Assembly: GCA_964371615.1 (NCBI GenBank)
Contig: CAYJMS010000001.1
Span: 186,001 to 250,000, forward strand
DNA length: 64,000 nt
Source of the DNA: SpSt-333 sp964371615
GTDB taxonomy: Bacteria > Bacteroidota > Ignavibacteria > UBA10030 > UBA8401
Reading direction: 5' to 3'
Of this stretch, positions 52,869 through 62,594 are shown one piece after another (within the stretch, counting starts at the first letter, position 1; every line of letters starts with the position of its first letter). Under the pieces are notes generated by a model. It was given only the letters and a program-made list of their open reading frames with translations. It ran no database searches and was not told the origin of the DNA. A program made the translations under genes and the position numbers.

Positions 52869-55514
52869 ATGAACTTTAATAAATTTACAATCAAATCGCA
52901 GGAAGCAGTGCAGAACGCACAGGAGATTGCATCCAGTTACGGCAATCAGTCAATTGAACCGGACCATCTTCTGGCGGCATTAGTGCAGGATGCTCAAGGG
53001 ATTGTCACGCCCATACTCCAAAAACTGGGAGCGAATGTCAATTATATCAAGATCAAAATCAATGAAGTCGTCGAAAAACTCCCGAAAGTAAGCGGCTCGC
53101 AGATCTATATATCCCAGTCGCTGCAAAAAATATTCGAACAGGCGCAAAAAGAAGCGGAAAACCTGAAGGATGAATATATCAGCACAGAACATTTGCTGCT
53201 TGCACTGCTCGATCATAAGAATAATTCCGGCGTCAAGTTGTTGCTCGATCAGGGAGTCACGAAAGAGGGTATACTGAAAGCTTTGAAAGAAGTCCGCGGT
53301 TCCCAGAGCGTGACCGATCAAAACCCGGAAGACAAATATCAGTCGCTGCAAAAATTCGGCCGCGATCTGAACGAACTTGCGCGCAAAGGCAAACTCGATC
53401 CGGTCATCGGCCGTGAGGATGAGATCCGCCGCGTGCTGCAGGTCTTATCCCGCCGCACAAAGAACAATCCCGTCCTGATCGGCGAACCGGGCGTGGGCAA
53501 GACGGCGATTGCCGAGGGGCTGGCGCACAGGATCATCGAAGGGGATGTGCCGGAGAATCTGAAATCGAAACGGATCGTTGCGCTCGACATGGCGGCGTTG
53601 ATTGCCGGCGCAAGTTTCCGCGGACAGTTTGAGGAACGGCTGAAAGCGGTATTGAAAGAGGTGGAAAACTCGAACGGCGAGATTATTTTGTTTATCGACG
53701 AACTTCACACGTTGGTCGGCGCAGGCGCGGCACAGGGAGCCGTCGATGCGGCGAACATGCTGAAGCCGGCGCTCGCACGGGGAGATCTCCGCGCGATCGG
53801 CGCGACGACACTGAACGAATATCATAAATACATCGAAAAAGATCCCGCGCTCGAACGGCGGTTCCAGCCGGTGATGGTGGACGAACCGTCTGTTGAGGAC
53901 ACCATTTCAATTTTGCGCGGACTTGCCGAACGGTACGAAGTGCATCACGGCGTGCGGATTACCGACGGCGCGATTGTTGCCGCGGCGCAGTTGAGTCACC
54001 GGTACATATCGGACAGATTCCTTCCCGACAAAGCGATCGATCTGGTGGACGAGGCCGCATCGAAACTCCGCATAGAAATCGATTCCATGCCCGAAGAACT
54101 CGATGACATCGAACGGAAAGTGAAACAACTGGAGATCGAACGGGAAGCGGTAAAGCGCGAACTCTCCGCGGAATATACCGATGAAGCGGACCGGCAGGCC
54201 ATTACGGTGAGAATCGGCGAGATCGAAAAAGATCTGGCGGATTTGAATCAGGTCCGCACCGGGTTGAAAGCCCATTGGGAAAACGAAAAATCGCTGATCC
54301 GTTCCATTCGTTCTATGAAGGAAGAGATCGAGAATGTGAAACACGAAGCCGAACAGAAGGAACGGGAAGGTGATCTCGGAAAAGTGGCGGAATTGCGGTA
54401 CGGAACACTGGCCACCGTAGAGAAAAAATTACAGCATGCATCCGCCACGCTTGCCGACGTGCAGCGCGTCAGGAAAATGCTGAAGGAAGAGGTCGATGCG
54501 GAGGATATTGCGGAGATCGTTTCGAAATGGACCGGTATTCCCGTTACCCGCATGCTGGAAAGCGAACGGACGAAATTGCTCCATCTGGAAGAGAAGATCC
54601 ACGAACGGATGGTGAATCAGGAAGAAGCGGTGAAAGCCGTCGCAGATGCAATCCGGCGGAACCGGGCGGGACTGTCGGATGAGAAACGGCCGATCGGCTC
54701 GTTCATTTTTCTCGGCACCACCGGCGTCGGGAAGACCGAACTGGCACGCTCCCTTGCGGAACTCCTGTTCAACGATGAGAACGCAATGATCCGCATCGAC
54801 ATGAGCGAGTATATGGAGAAATTTTCCGTTTCCCGGCTCATCGGCGCTCCCCCGGGATATGTCGGTTACGAAGAAGGTGGACAATTGACAGAAGCGGTAC
54901 GTCGTAAGCCGTACTCCGTCGTGTTGCTGGATGAAATCGAGAAAGCGCATCCGGAAGTATTCAACGTGTTGCTGCAATTGCTGGATGACGGGCGTCTAAC
55001 GGATTCGCAGGGAAGAACGGTCAACTTCAAGAATACGATCGTCATCATGACGTCGAATCTCGGTTCACATCTTATTCAGGAGCGGATGGGACAGATGCAG
55101 ACGGATGACGATTGGGAGGAATTTGCGGGAGATCTGCGTGCGCAGTTAAATCAATTGCTGCGTCAGACCATCCGTCCGGAGTTCCTGAACCGGGTGGACG
55201 AAACGATACTCTTTAAACCGCTCACCAGAAGCGACATCAAAAAAGTGATCGACATCCAGTTGCGACGGGTGGACGCCATGCTTGCATTGAAAGAAATTCG
55301 TTTGGTGGTGTCGGAAGATGCAAAGGAGTGGCTGGTGCGGCTGGGGTACGATCCGAGTTTCGGTGCACGTCCGCTGAAACGGACGATCCAGAAGCATGTG
55401 ATTGATCTCCTGTCGCAAAAGATTCTCGCCGGCGAAATCGCCGAGGGATCCGCTGTGGAACTGGTGATGGGAGGGGAAGGAACGTTGACGTTGCGCAAAC
55501 TTGGACCGGCGTGA
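52869..55514 (+). CDS. clpB: ATP-dependent chaperone ClpB (Hsp100 disaggregase)
   Basis: An 881-aa AAA+ protein that pulls apart protein aggregates together with DnaK. It has the N-terminal Clp-N repeat (residues 1-145), a first ATPase domain with Walker A GEPGVGKTAIAEGL at about residue 204, the long coiled-coil middle domain (about 410-530), and a second ATPase domain with GTTGVGKTELARSL at about 616 and LLDEIEKAHPEVFNVLLQLLD. Length and order match the family. The start is 5 bp after the small gene before it; dnaK and clpB are near each other but not in one operon. Confidence 0.97.
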   Translation: MNFNKFTIKSQEAVQNAQEIASSYGNQSIEPDHLLAALVQDAQGIVTPILQKLGANVNYIKIKINEVVEKLPKVSGSQIYISQSLQKIFEQAQKEAENLKDEYISTEHLLLALLDHKNNSGVKLLLDQGVTKEGILKALKEVRGSQSVTDQNPEDKYQSLQKFGRDLNELARKGKLDPVIGREDEIRRVLQVLSRRTKNNPVLIGEPGVGKTAIAEGLAHRIIEGDVPENLKSKRIVALDMAALIAGASFRGQFEERLKAVLKEVENSNGEIILFIDELHTLVGAGAAQGAVDAANMLKPALARGDLRAIGATTLNEYHKYIEKDPALERRFQPVMVDEPSVEDTISILRGLAERYEVHHGVRITDGAIVAAAQLSHRYISDRFLPDKAIDLVDEAASKLRIEIDSMPEELDDIERKVKQLEIEREAVKRELSAEYTDEADRQAITVRIGEIEKDLADLNQVRTGLKAHWENEKSLIRSIRSMKEEIENVKHEAEQKEREGDLGKVAELRYGTLATVEKKLQHASATLADVQRVRKMLKEEVDAEDIAEIVSKWTGIPVTRMLESERTKLLHLEEKIHERMVNQEEAVKAVADAIRRNRAGLSDEKRPIGSFIFLGTTGVGKTELARSLAELLFNDENAMIRIDMSEYMEKFSVSRLIGAPPGYVGYEEGGQLTEAVRRKPYSVVLLDEIEKAHPEVFNVLLQLLDDGRLTDSQGRTVNFKNTIVIMTSNLGSHLIQERMGQMQTDDDWEEFAGDLRAQLNQLLRQTIRPEFLNRVDETILFKPLTRSDIKKVIDIQLRRVDAMLALKEIRLVVSEDAKEWLVRLGYDPSFGARPLKRTIQKHVIDLLSQKILAGEIAEGSAVELVMGGEGTLTLRKLGPA

Positions 55515-55957
55515 TACACCACATTGCCACAAAGTCACAAAATCACAAAAGGAAAAAGGAAAAAGGAAAAAGGAATTAGGTGTTAGGGATTTGGAATTAG
55601 GAATTGGGAATTAGGAATTTGACAGTATCAATTCATTATTCATCCAGTCACATAAATCTTGTAATCTTGCAATCGTGTAATTTTGCAATTATATAATTGT
55701 ATATTCACAATCAACCACCAAGGCACCAAATCACTAAGGGATAAGGAAAAAGTAAAAACAAAATTAGCCACAAAAACACGAAATCACAAAGGGAAGTGTA
55801 TCGCGAACCTCCGGTTCGCGAATTTTATGAATCATGGACTCAACTACTTTTGTCCATAATTCATAAATCATCCTTCATCCTTTCTCGTAAATCATGCAAT
55901 CTTGCAACGATAAAAGAAATAAATACACTACTCTCATCACAAAGCACAACGCTTCGT
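55515..55957. repeat. 443-bp gene-free stretch of quasi-periodic simple sequence
   Basis: It contains, in order, CACAAAGTCACAAAATCACA, GGAAAAAGGAAAAAGGAAAA, GGAATTAGGAATTGGGAATT, TTGTAATCTTGCAATCGTGT, CCACCAAGGCACCAAATCAC and CACAAAAACACGAAATCACA, all with 8-10 nt period. No ORF, no rRNA, and no strong hairpin is visible apart from GAACCTCCGGTTCGC near 55803-55819. Confidence 0.7.
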
Positions 55958-57514
55958 TTAAAGAATAATCGCCCCGGACTTTTCCTTGTATTTAATTTCA
56001 TATAAATCCGTTCTTCTGTCCTGCCAATTCAGCACATTCCCCGTTTGACGGTGCCGTTTCAATAACTCCAGATCCACATCGTCGACGATCACCATCTCGG
56101 TGTTCGGCGTCGCTTCGGATTGGATCGCATCCCTGGTGAACGGAATATCCGACGGCGTAAAGATTGCAGACTGAGCATAGTGCACGTCGAGATTCTCCAC
56201 GAACGGAAGATTGCCCACGCCGCCGGCGATGGCAACGTAGATGTGATTCTCCACGCAGCGCGCTTGTGCACAATACCGGACGCGAAGATACGCGTTCCGT
56301 TCGTCGGTGTTGAAAGGCACGAAGACCATGTGTGCTCCTTTTTCCACTGCGATGCGCGTCAGTTCGGGAAATTCGATGTCGTAACAGATCTGTATGGAGA
56401 TTTTTCCCTTGTCCGTATCGAACACCTCGAGTTTGTTCCCCGGCTTTACCCCCCACCACTTCTTCTCGTTCGGCGTTATATGCAATTTGTACTGTTTCCC
56501 GAGCGTTCCGTCACGGCGGAACAGGTAGGAGATGTTGAACAGGTCGTCGTTTTCCACCGTAAAGTGCGATCCGCCGATGATGTTCACGTTGTACTTCACT
56601 GCCAGTTTGTTGAAGAGCTCGAGATACTTCGGCGTAAACTGCGACAAATTTCTCATGGCAACGCCCGGCCGTTCCGACGGAAGAAACGAGAGGAGCTGCG
56701 TGGTAAAGATCTCCGGAAACATCACAAAATCGCTTTGATAGTCGGCGCCGACGTCGACAAAATACTCGCATTGCTTGGCGAAGTCGTCGAAATCCTTCAC
56801 CATCCGCATGCCGTACTGCACCGCACAGATCCGTGCCGGCTGAACGGGAATAAAGACTCTCTTGGTATCGGGGACGTAATCCAGATTGGTCCATTCAAGG
56901 AACGTTGCATATCCTTTCGATTCGCTGTCCGACGTCATGTAGTCGGGAATGAGCCGCTTCAGTACGAATCCGTTGGAAAGCTGCGTGGTGAGCACCGGAT
57001 CGACGACGCTTTTGTTGATCACTTTGTCGACGTATTCTCTGGCGGTCATTTCTGCGGAATGTTTTCCATAGCCCGGTATTCTGCCGCCGAGAATAATGCG
57101 CATCAGATTGTATTTTTTTGCAAGATCTTTCCGCGCCTCGTATAGCCGCCGTGCAAGCCGCATGCCGCGGTATTCGGGATCCACCATAATCTCAATGCCG
57201 TATAGCGTATTGCCGTCGGGATTGTGATTGGTGATGTATCCGTTGTCGGCGATCTCCTTCCAGCTGTGCCATTCCGAGTAGAGCGAAAAATCGAGAATGA
57301 GACTGCTGGAGGATGCGACAATCTTTCCCCCGTATTCAATGCAGATCTGGCCATCGGGAAAAACCTCTAATTGGCTGGTGATCTGATCCTTCGCCCACGG
57401 CTTCATGCCGGGAAAGCATTTCAATTGCAATTCCGTCAGTTTCGTATAATCGTCGATCCTGATGTTGCGGATGATGATGTTCTTCTCAAAATCTTTCAGA
57501 TCCAATTCAGACAT
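55958..57514 (-). CDS. GNAT acetyltransferase fused to carbon-nitrogen hydrolase
   Basis: A 518-aa protein, ATG at 57514 with GGAAGGA at a good distance; the longer frame upstream is rejected. The N-terminal about 200 residues are a GNAT domain (IIIRNIRIDDYTKLTELQLK, GIEIMVDPEYRGMRLARRLYEARKDLAKKY). The C-terminal about 290 are a nitrilase-type amidohydrolase with the catalytic triad Glu-Lys-Cys visible as MFPEIFTT, LHITPNEKKWWGVK and ISIQICYDIEFPEL. This fusion is found across bacteria as a putative acyltransferase/amidohydrolase whose substrate is unknown. The upstream region has no operon partner. Confidence 0.9.
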   Translation of the reverse strand: MSELDLKDFEKNIIIRNIRIDDYTKLTELQLKCFPGMKPWAKDQITSQLEVFPDGQICIEYGGKIVASSSSLILDFSLYSEWHSWKEIADNGYITNHNPDGNTLYGIEIMVDPEYRGMRLARRLYEARKDLAKKYNLMRIILGGRIPGYGKHSAEMTAREYVDKVINKSVVDPVLTTQLSNGFVLKRLIPDYMTSDSESKGYATFLEWTNLDYVPDTKRVFIPVQPARICAVQYGMRMVKDFDDFAKQCEYFVDVGADYQSDFVMFPEIFTTQLLSFLPSERPGVAMRNLSQFTPKYLELFNKLAVKYNVNIIGGSHFTVENDDLFNISYLFRRDGTLGKQYKLHITPNEKKWWGVKPGNKLEVFDTDKGKISIQICYDIEFPELTRIAVEKGAHMVFVPFNTDERNAYLRVRYCAQARCVENHIYVAIAGGVGNLPFVENLDVHYAQSAIFTPSDIPFTRDAIQSEATPNTEMVIVDDVDLELLKRHRQTGNVLNWQDRRTDLYEIKYKEKSGAIIL

Positions 57515-57815
57515 GATTGTTCCTTCCTCAAAGTGACAGATTCCACACTCTATATAGTGAAAATCCATCGGGAATGTCAAGGATTTCCCGTTGCTTTCCC
57601 CTCATCTTCTTTTTACATTATATCGTTCATCACAAAAAGTGGTCCCAAAAATAATCCAATACAGTCATCGCGAGGAGTCCCGAAGGGACGACGTGGCGAT
57701 CTAACTTCTTTGCGATTATAGAGATTGCTTCGGTCGTCTGTCGTACGACAGACTCCCTCGCAATGACCATCCATTTTTAATGTGGATTCATGTAATTAAT
57801 CAATACAATGCACTT
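57515..57815. other. 301-bp gap with a MITE-like repeat
   Basis: No gene seen. It holds the inverted repeat listed at 57664-57767 and an AT-rich part on either side. A promoter for the divergent glycosyltransferase is expected near 57780 but none stands out. Confidence 0.5.
57664..57767. repeat. 104-bp palindromic repeat (GTCATCGCGAG ... CTCGCAATGAC)
   Basis: Left end GTCATCGCGAGGAG and right end CTCCCTCGCAATGAC, inner GCGATCTAAC and AGATTGCTTC. It is the second member of the class found at 27012-27114 and shares its right half (GACCGAAGCAATCT in complement). Confidence 0.75.
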
Positions 57816-59285
57816 ATGAATTCAATTACAGTTCTCATACCGTATAGCACAGAACCATATTTCGACGCAACACTGCGTCAATTTATCAACTCCCCGCTCG
57901 TCCACACCATTGTCGTTGCGCACAGCGGTGATTTTACCGCAACGGTCGAAAAATGCAAGGGCCTTAAGGTCGATTCACTGACATCCGGTAAAACTCTCAA
58001 TACCGTCGTCGGATCGCTCTCAACAGAGTTCCTTCTGCTGATCAATCAGGCACAATCCATTACGCTGAACCAGGCGGCGCTGGAACGGTTTGTACAGATC
58101 GCGAAAGACTCGAAGGCAGGAATGCTTTACTCCGATTTTTACGAAGTAAAAGAGGGGAAACGGACGGAACATCCGACGAACGATTATCAACTCGGCAGCA
58201 TCCGCGACAATTTCGATTTCGGAGCGCTGATGCTTTTCTCCGCCGCTGCCGTAAAAAAATCGGTGAAACAGTACGGCAGAATCGCCAATGTCTCCCGTGC
58301 CGGATTGTATGATCTTCGATTGAAAGTGTCGGCGGACCATGAAATTTTCCATATCCAGGAATTACTCTATACCAAGACGGAATCCGACGCCCGCAAGAGC
58401 GGAGAAAAGCTCTTCGATTATGTCGATCCCCGAAATCGCCAGGTGCAGATCGAACTGGAAAAGGTCGCCACGTCGCATCTGAAGAACATCGGCGCCTATT
58501 TGAAACCGAAATTTGCCAAAGTGCCGAAAACGACCGACGCATATCCCGTTGAAGCGAGCGTTGTCATTCCCGTGCGAAACAGAGAACGGACGATCGGCGA
58601 AGCGGTGCGCAGTGTGTTGTCGCAGAAACCGGATTTCACGTTCAATCTCATTGTCGTGGACAATCATTCCACCGACGGAACGACGGCGCTGCTGAAGTCG
58701 ATGGCGGAAAAAGACCAACGCCTGATTCACATTATTCCCGAGAGACAGGATCTCGGCATCGGCGGATGCTGGAACGAGGCGGTGCTTTCGTCGCAATGCG
58801 GACGATATGCCGTGCAATTGGATTCCGACGATCTGTATTCGGGACCGGATACATTGCAGAAAATTGTGAACGTATTCAAAAAAGAGGGAGTGGCAATGGT
58901 GATCGGCTCGTATACGCTGGTCAATGCCAATCTTGAGCCGATACCGCCGGGATTAATCGATCACAAAGAATGGACTCCCGCAAATGGACGCAACAATGCG
59001 CTGCGAATCAACGGACTCGGTGCGCCGCGAGCATTCAATACCGCGCTGCTCCGCCTGATTCTGCTGCCGAACACGAGTTACGGTGAGGATTATGCCGTTG
59101 CCCTCCGGTTATCGCGCGACTATCAGATAGGACGGATTTACGAGTCGGTGTACCACTGCCGGCGGTGGGAAGGAAACACCGATGCGGCGCTGCCGATCGA
59201 CAAGATCAACCGGAACGATTTTTATAAGGATAAGATCCGTTCGATAGAGATTGCCGCGCGAATTCAGTTCAATAAAAAGAAGTAA
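57816..59285 (+). CDS. Glycosyltransferase with two tandem GT-A (family 2-like) domains
   Basis: A 489-aa protein; ATG 57816 (MNSITVLIPYSTEP) preferred over the frame start at 57780. Residues 1-230 form a first, shortened GT-A domain (TVLIPYSTEPYFDATLRQFI, FLLLINQAQSITLNQAALERF), and 245-489 a full GT2 domain (SVVIPVRNRERTIGEAVRSVL, VVDNHSTDGT, GGCWNEAV, QLDSDDLY with the metal-binding DxD type). The first domain lacks the DxD motif and is likely structural or regulatory. The acceptor is unknown; the following lipoprotein and GNAT genes are close on the same strand. Confidence 0.85.
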   Translation: MNSITVLIPYSTEPYFDATLRQFINSPLVHTIVVAHSGDFTATVEKCKGLKVDSLTSGKTLNTVVGSLSTEFLLLINQAQSITLNQAALERFVQIAKDSKAGMLYSDFYEVKEGKRTEHPTNDYQLGSIRDNFDFGALMLFSAAAVKKSVKQYGRIANVSRAGLYDLRLKVSADHEIFHIQELLYTKTESDARKSGEKLFDYVDPRNRQVQIELEKVATSHLKNIGAYLKPKFAKVPKTTDAYPVEASVVIPVRNRERTIGEAVRSVLSQKPDFTFNLIVVDNHSTDGTTALLKSMAEKDQRLIHIIPERQDLGIGGCWNEAVLSSQCGRYAVQLDSDDLYSGPDTLQKIVNVFKKEGVAMVIGSYTLVNANLEPIPPGLIDHKEWTPANGRNNALRINGLGAPRAFNTALLRLILLPNTSYGEDYAVALRLSRDYQIGRIYESVYHCRRWEGNTDAALPIDKINRNDFYKDKIRSIEIAARIQFNKKK

Positions 59286-59288
59286 TCT

Positions 59289-59666
59289 ATGCGTCTGTGT
59301 TTCGTTCTTTTCATCGGTATCACGGCTGCGGGATGCGGTTTTTTAACTTCCGATGAAGAGAATAAAGATCGGCTCGCGTCGATCGACTCGATCAGCGTCG
59401 TTTCCATCACCGAACTGTCGGCGAAATTCAATTTGTACGCTACGGTTCCCGATCCCTGCTGGCTGTATGCGCGTCATACGGAATACCGCGATGACAAGGA
59501 GTATACGTACAGAGTCTATATTCTGCGGAAGGAAAATTCCGACTGTCCGCAGGTTTTAACGACGCTGACATTTCCGATGGAATTATGGGTGCCGTCGAAA
59601 GGGACCTATACATTGCGTTTTCACCAGACCGACACCATTACACTGGATACTGCCATCACATTTTAA
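59289..59666 (+). CDS. Putative lipoprotein, unknown function
   Basis: A 125-aa protein with a lipoprotein signal (CFVLFIGITAAGC, lipobox AAGC). It follows the glycosyltransferase by 3 bp, and its stop overlaps the next ATG (TAATG at 59664-59668). The mature part has beta-rich segments and no known domain. Confidence 0.68.
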   Translation: MRLCFVLFIGITAAGCGFLTSDEENKDRLASIDSISVVSITELSAKFNLYATVPDPCWLYARHTEYRDDKEYTYRVYILRKENSDCPQVLTTLTFPMELWVPSKGTYTLRFHQTDTITLDTAITF

Positions 59667-60172
59667 TGACACTGCAGACGACATATCGGGAATGTACGCT
59701 CGACGATATTGCGGCGATACAAAAGGTGCTGTTCAATACCTGGGCAGCGTCGTATGCCGATTTTATTCCGATGAAAGACATCCAATGGTATTTCAACAAT
59801 TACTATTCGGACAGCAATTTTACACGGATGTGTGACGACCCGACAACGTGGAATTTTGTCGCGGAAGTCAAAGGGCATGTCGTGGGATATGCCCGCGGCA
59901 AACTCAACGACGAGCAAAAACGATTTTATCTTGAGTCGCTGTATGTCCTTCCCGAATTTCAGGGACGGGGCATCGGCACGGAGCTGCTGAAAATCGTGGA
60001 ACAAAAAGCAGTGTCCCAACATCATTCATCCCTGTGGCTGGGAGTGATGGTGCAGAATATCCCCTCGTTGGAATGGTATCGGAAACTCGGATTTCAATTC
60101 GTCGAAGAGTCGCCGTTCCAGATGGGAAAAACCGTTGTCAACCATTTGATCGGATACCGACAGATCAAATAG
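59666..60172 (+). CDS. GNAT family N-acetyltransferase
   Basis: A 168-aa protein, ATG 59666 overlapping the previous stop. The acetyl-CoA motif is LESLYVLPEFQGRGIGTELLKIVEQKA, and SLWLGVMVQNIPSLEWYRKLGFQFVEE follows, both conserved. The sequence LNTWAASYADFIPMKDIQWYF-type start resembles spermidine- and peptide-acetylating relatives, but the substrate is open. Confidence 0.85.
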   Translation: MTLQTTYRECTLDDIAAIQKVLFNTWAASYADFIPMKDIQWYFNNYYSDSNFTRMCDDPTTWNFVAEVKGHVVGYARGKLNDEQKRFYLESLYVLPEFQGRGIGTELLKIVEQKAVSQHHSSLWLGVMVQNIPSLEWYRKLGFQFVEESPFQMGKTVVNHLIGYRQIK

Positions 60173-60244
60173 CAGCATCCATTGAATGGTATGAGTGTAT
60201 CCGCTTCGTACCGACGTTTTACTACCATACGCGAGTCGCCGATA

Positions 60245-61225
60245 ATGTTATCAGAGACGATCTCTTCACGTTTTTCCCAATCCTCCGCAGTCCCGCTGGC
60301 CCGGCTCGTGCAACAACTCTATCAGGAACAGATCCAATCGTGGCCAATGCTTGCCGAGGGAGTACGCGCTCTCGGAACGGTGCAGACGCGGGAGATACCT
60401 CTCGGCGATACCTCCGCATTTGTCCAGTGTAATCCGAAACGGATCGTCAGTACCGGCGCAAAAGTGGATCCCGCTTCCATTAAAGTACGGAAATGTTTTC
60501 TCTGCGTTCCGCATCTTCCCGCCGAACAGCGGGGAGTGCTGTACGGCGAAACGTATCTTATGCTGTGCAATCCCATGCCGATCTTCCGGGAGCACTTTAC
60601 GGTGTCGCATGTCGATCATATTCCGCAGTCCATTGAGGAACAGATTCTGCCGATGCTGAATCTGGCGAAGGATCTCAGCGGCACGCACACGGTCTTCTAT
60701 AACGGCCCGAAGTGCGGTGCGTCGGCTCCCGATCATATGCATTTTCAGGTGAGTCCCGCCGGAGCCATTCCGGTCGAACGGGAAAGCGTCGATCCGATAT
60801 TTCGACGCACTGTACGGACGATCGCTTCCGTTTCCGTCACGGTGCTCGACCGGTATCATCGTGCCGTGATCGTGTTGGAAGGGAAGATACTGCAGGAGAT
60901 GGAACTGACGTTCCTGCGGTTGACTGCCGCGATGCGGAAAATAATGAAGTCCGTTGACGAACCGATGATGAACGTTCTCTGTTCGTATCAGGACGGTATG
61001 TGGAGAATGATTATCTTCCCCCGCGCAAAGCACCGGCCGGATGTGTATCATTTGGAAGGAGACCGGAAGGTACTGATCAGTCCCGCAGCCGTCGATATCG
61101 GCGGATTGATCATCACACCCGCTGAAAAAGATTTTTTAACGGTCGACGGACCGGCGATCGGAAAGATATTCCATGAAGTCTCCGTTGACGACGAAATACT
61201 TCAATCAATAATCAGGTCCATGTAA
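60245..61225 (+). CDS. HIT-like phosphorylase/nucleotidyltransferase (DUF4922)
   Basis: A 326-aa protein. ATG 60245 is preferred; a TTG at 60182 is in frame but has no good context. The central KCFLCVPHLPAEQRG and the GPKCGASAPDHMHFQVSP segment (HxHxQ-like) are shared with GDP-glucose phosphorylase and ATP adenylyltransferase types, and the C-terminal part ends with the DUF4922-like DIGGLIITPAEKDF. It likely transfers or splits a nucleotide sugar; family members in Bacteroidota are not characterised. Confidence 0.72.
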   Translation: MLSETISSRFSQSSAVPLARLVQQLYQEQIQSWPMLAEGVRALGTVQTREIPLGDTSAFVQCNPKRIVSTGAKVDPASIKVRKCFLCVPHLPAEQRGVLYGETYLMLCNPMPIFREHFTVSHVDHIPQSIEEQILPMLNLAKDLSGTHTVFYNGPKCGASAPDHMHFQVSPAGAIPVERESVDPIFRRTVRTIASVSVTVLDRYHRAVIVLEGKILQEMELTFLRLTAAMRKIMKSVDEPMMNVLCSYQDGMWRMIIFPRAKHRPDVYHLEGDRKVLISPAAVDIGGLIITPAEKDFLTVDGPAIGKIFHEVSVDDEILQSIIRSM

Positions 61226-61226
61226 T

Positions 61227-62543
61227 ATGATCACCAAAGAACCGACAATTTCCGTAGGCATTATTGACAACGCCGCCGCGGTCTCCGGCAACCTTCTCGA
61301 ACAGTTCAAACTAACCGATGATGCGATCCTGACCGGAAATTTTTCCGCCCGGAATATCGACGGCGAAGTGGTGGTGTACGGCGGCAAGGATATCGAACTG
61401 CAGCGGGGAAAGAATATTCTGTTCACCCCGATGAACGGCGGCAAATTTATTCTGCGCGATGTCGTCTTCGGCATCAACTTTCACTGGGAGCGGAAGGAAG
61501 ACGAAACCTTTGAAGGCCGTCTGCGTCTTTCGGCACGAAACGACGGTACGATCTCAGCAATCAACGAAATTTCCGTCGAGCACTATCTGGCATCGGTTAT
61601 TTCGTCGGAAATGAGCGCCACGGCGCCGGCAGAACTCCTGAAAGCCCACGCCATCACTTCGCGCAGCTGGCTGGTGGCGATGCTGGAGATGAAAAAGAAA
61701 TTTTCCACTGTCGGCATTCCTTCGCAGCGATCGTTCCAGACCGCCGACGGAGTTGTGCGATGGTACGACCGCGAAGATCACGACATCTTCGACGTCTGCG
61801 CGGACGATCACTGCCAGCGATATCAGGGAATTTCAAAGATCATTTCCGCCGCAGCGCAAAAAGCGGTCGACGACACCCGCGGGCTTTTTCTGACATACGA
61901 CAATGAGATTTGCGACGCGCGGTTCTACAAATCGTGCGGCGGTATGACGGAGCAATTCGAAAATGCCTGGGCAGATACGCCGTTCCCGTATTTGCGCTCG
62001 GTGTCTTGTTCGACTACCTCGTATTCTCCCGTTACGTCGGAACAGACTGCAGAAAAATGGATTCATTCGTCACCGAAGGCTTTCTGCAATACATCCGACG
62101 GGAATATCCTGAGGCAAATCCTGCCGTCGTTCGATCAGGAAACGACGGATTTCTTTCGCTGGAAGGTTGAATACGGCGTGCAGGAACTTTCCGAATTGAT
62201 TAAAAGCAGATCGGGCATCGATTTCGGCGAAGTGCAGGAATTAATCCCGATACGACGCGGACCGTCCGGCAGAATTACACAATTGAAAATTGTCGGATCG
62301 AAAAAAACACTTACGGTCGGCAAGGAACTTGAGATCCGGCGGTGGCTCTCCAAAAGCCATCTGTACAGCTCGGCATTTACAGTAACCAAAGAGAACGGTA
62401 AATTTATTTTGCACGGAGCAGGGTGGGGCCATGGGGTCGGACTTTGCCAGATTGGTGCGGCGGTAATGGCAGTCGAAGGATGGAAAGCCGAAGCGATCGT
62501 GCAGCATTATTTTCACGGTGCAACAATTCAAAAACTGTATTGA
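61227..62543 (+). CDS. SpoIID/LytB-domain protein
   Basis: A 438-aa protein, 1 bp after the previous stop. The SpoIID domain is clear: SVEHYLASVISSEMSATAPAELLKAHAITSRSWL, then RFYKSCGGMTEQFENAW, and a closing GWGHGVGLCQIGAAVMAVEG. SpoIID proteins are lytic transglycosylases that cut glycan strands lacking stem peptides; in non-sporulating bacteria they have a cell-wall role. No signal peptide is visible, so the location is unclear. Next are an AmpG-like permease and a sugar kinase, which fits cell-wall recycling. Confidence 0.88.
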   Translation: MITKEPTISVGIIDNAAAVSGNLLEQFKLTDDAILTGNFSARNIDGEVVVYGGKDIELQRGKNILFTPMNGGKFILRDVVFGINFHWERKEDETFEGRLRLSARNDGTISAINEISVEHYLASVISSEMSATAPAELLKAHAITSRSWLVAMLEMKKKFSTVGIPSQRSFQTADGVVRWYDREDHDIFDVCADDHCQRYQGISKIISAAAQKAVDDTRGLFLTYDNEICDARFYKSCGGMTEQFENAWADTPFPYLRSVSCSTTSYSPVTSEQTAEKWIHSSPKAFCNTSDGNILRQILPSFDQETTDFFRWKVEYGVQELSELIKSRSGIDFGEVQELIPIRRGPSGRITQLKIVGSKKTLTVGKELEIRRWLSKSHLYSSAFTVTKENGKFILHGAGWGHGVGLCQIGAAVMAVEGWKAEAIVQHYFHGATIQKLY

Positions 62544-62594
62544 TTCCGACGACGATATTTTTGAACACAACTTGACTGCGGTCTAAAGGAGACT

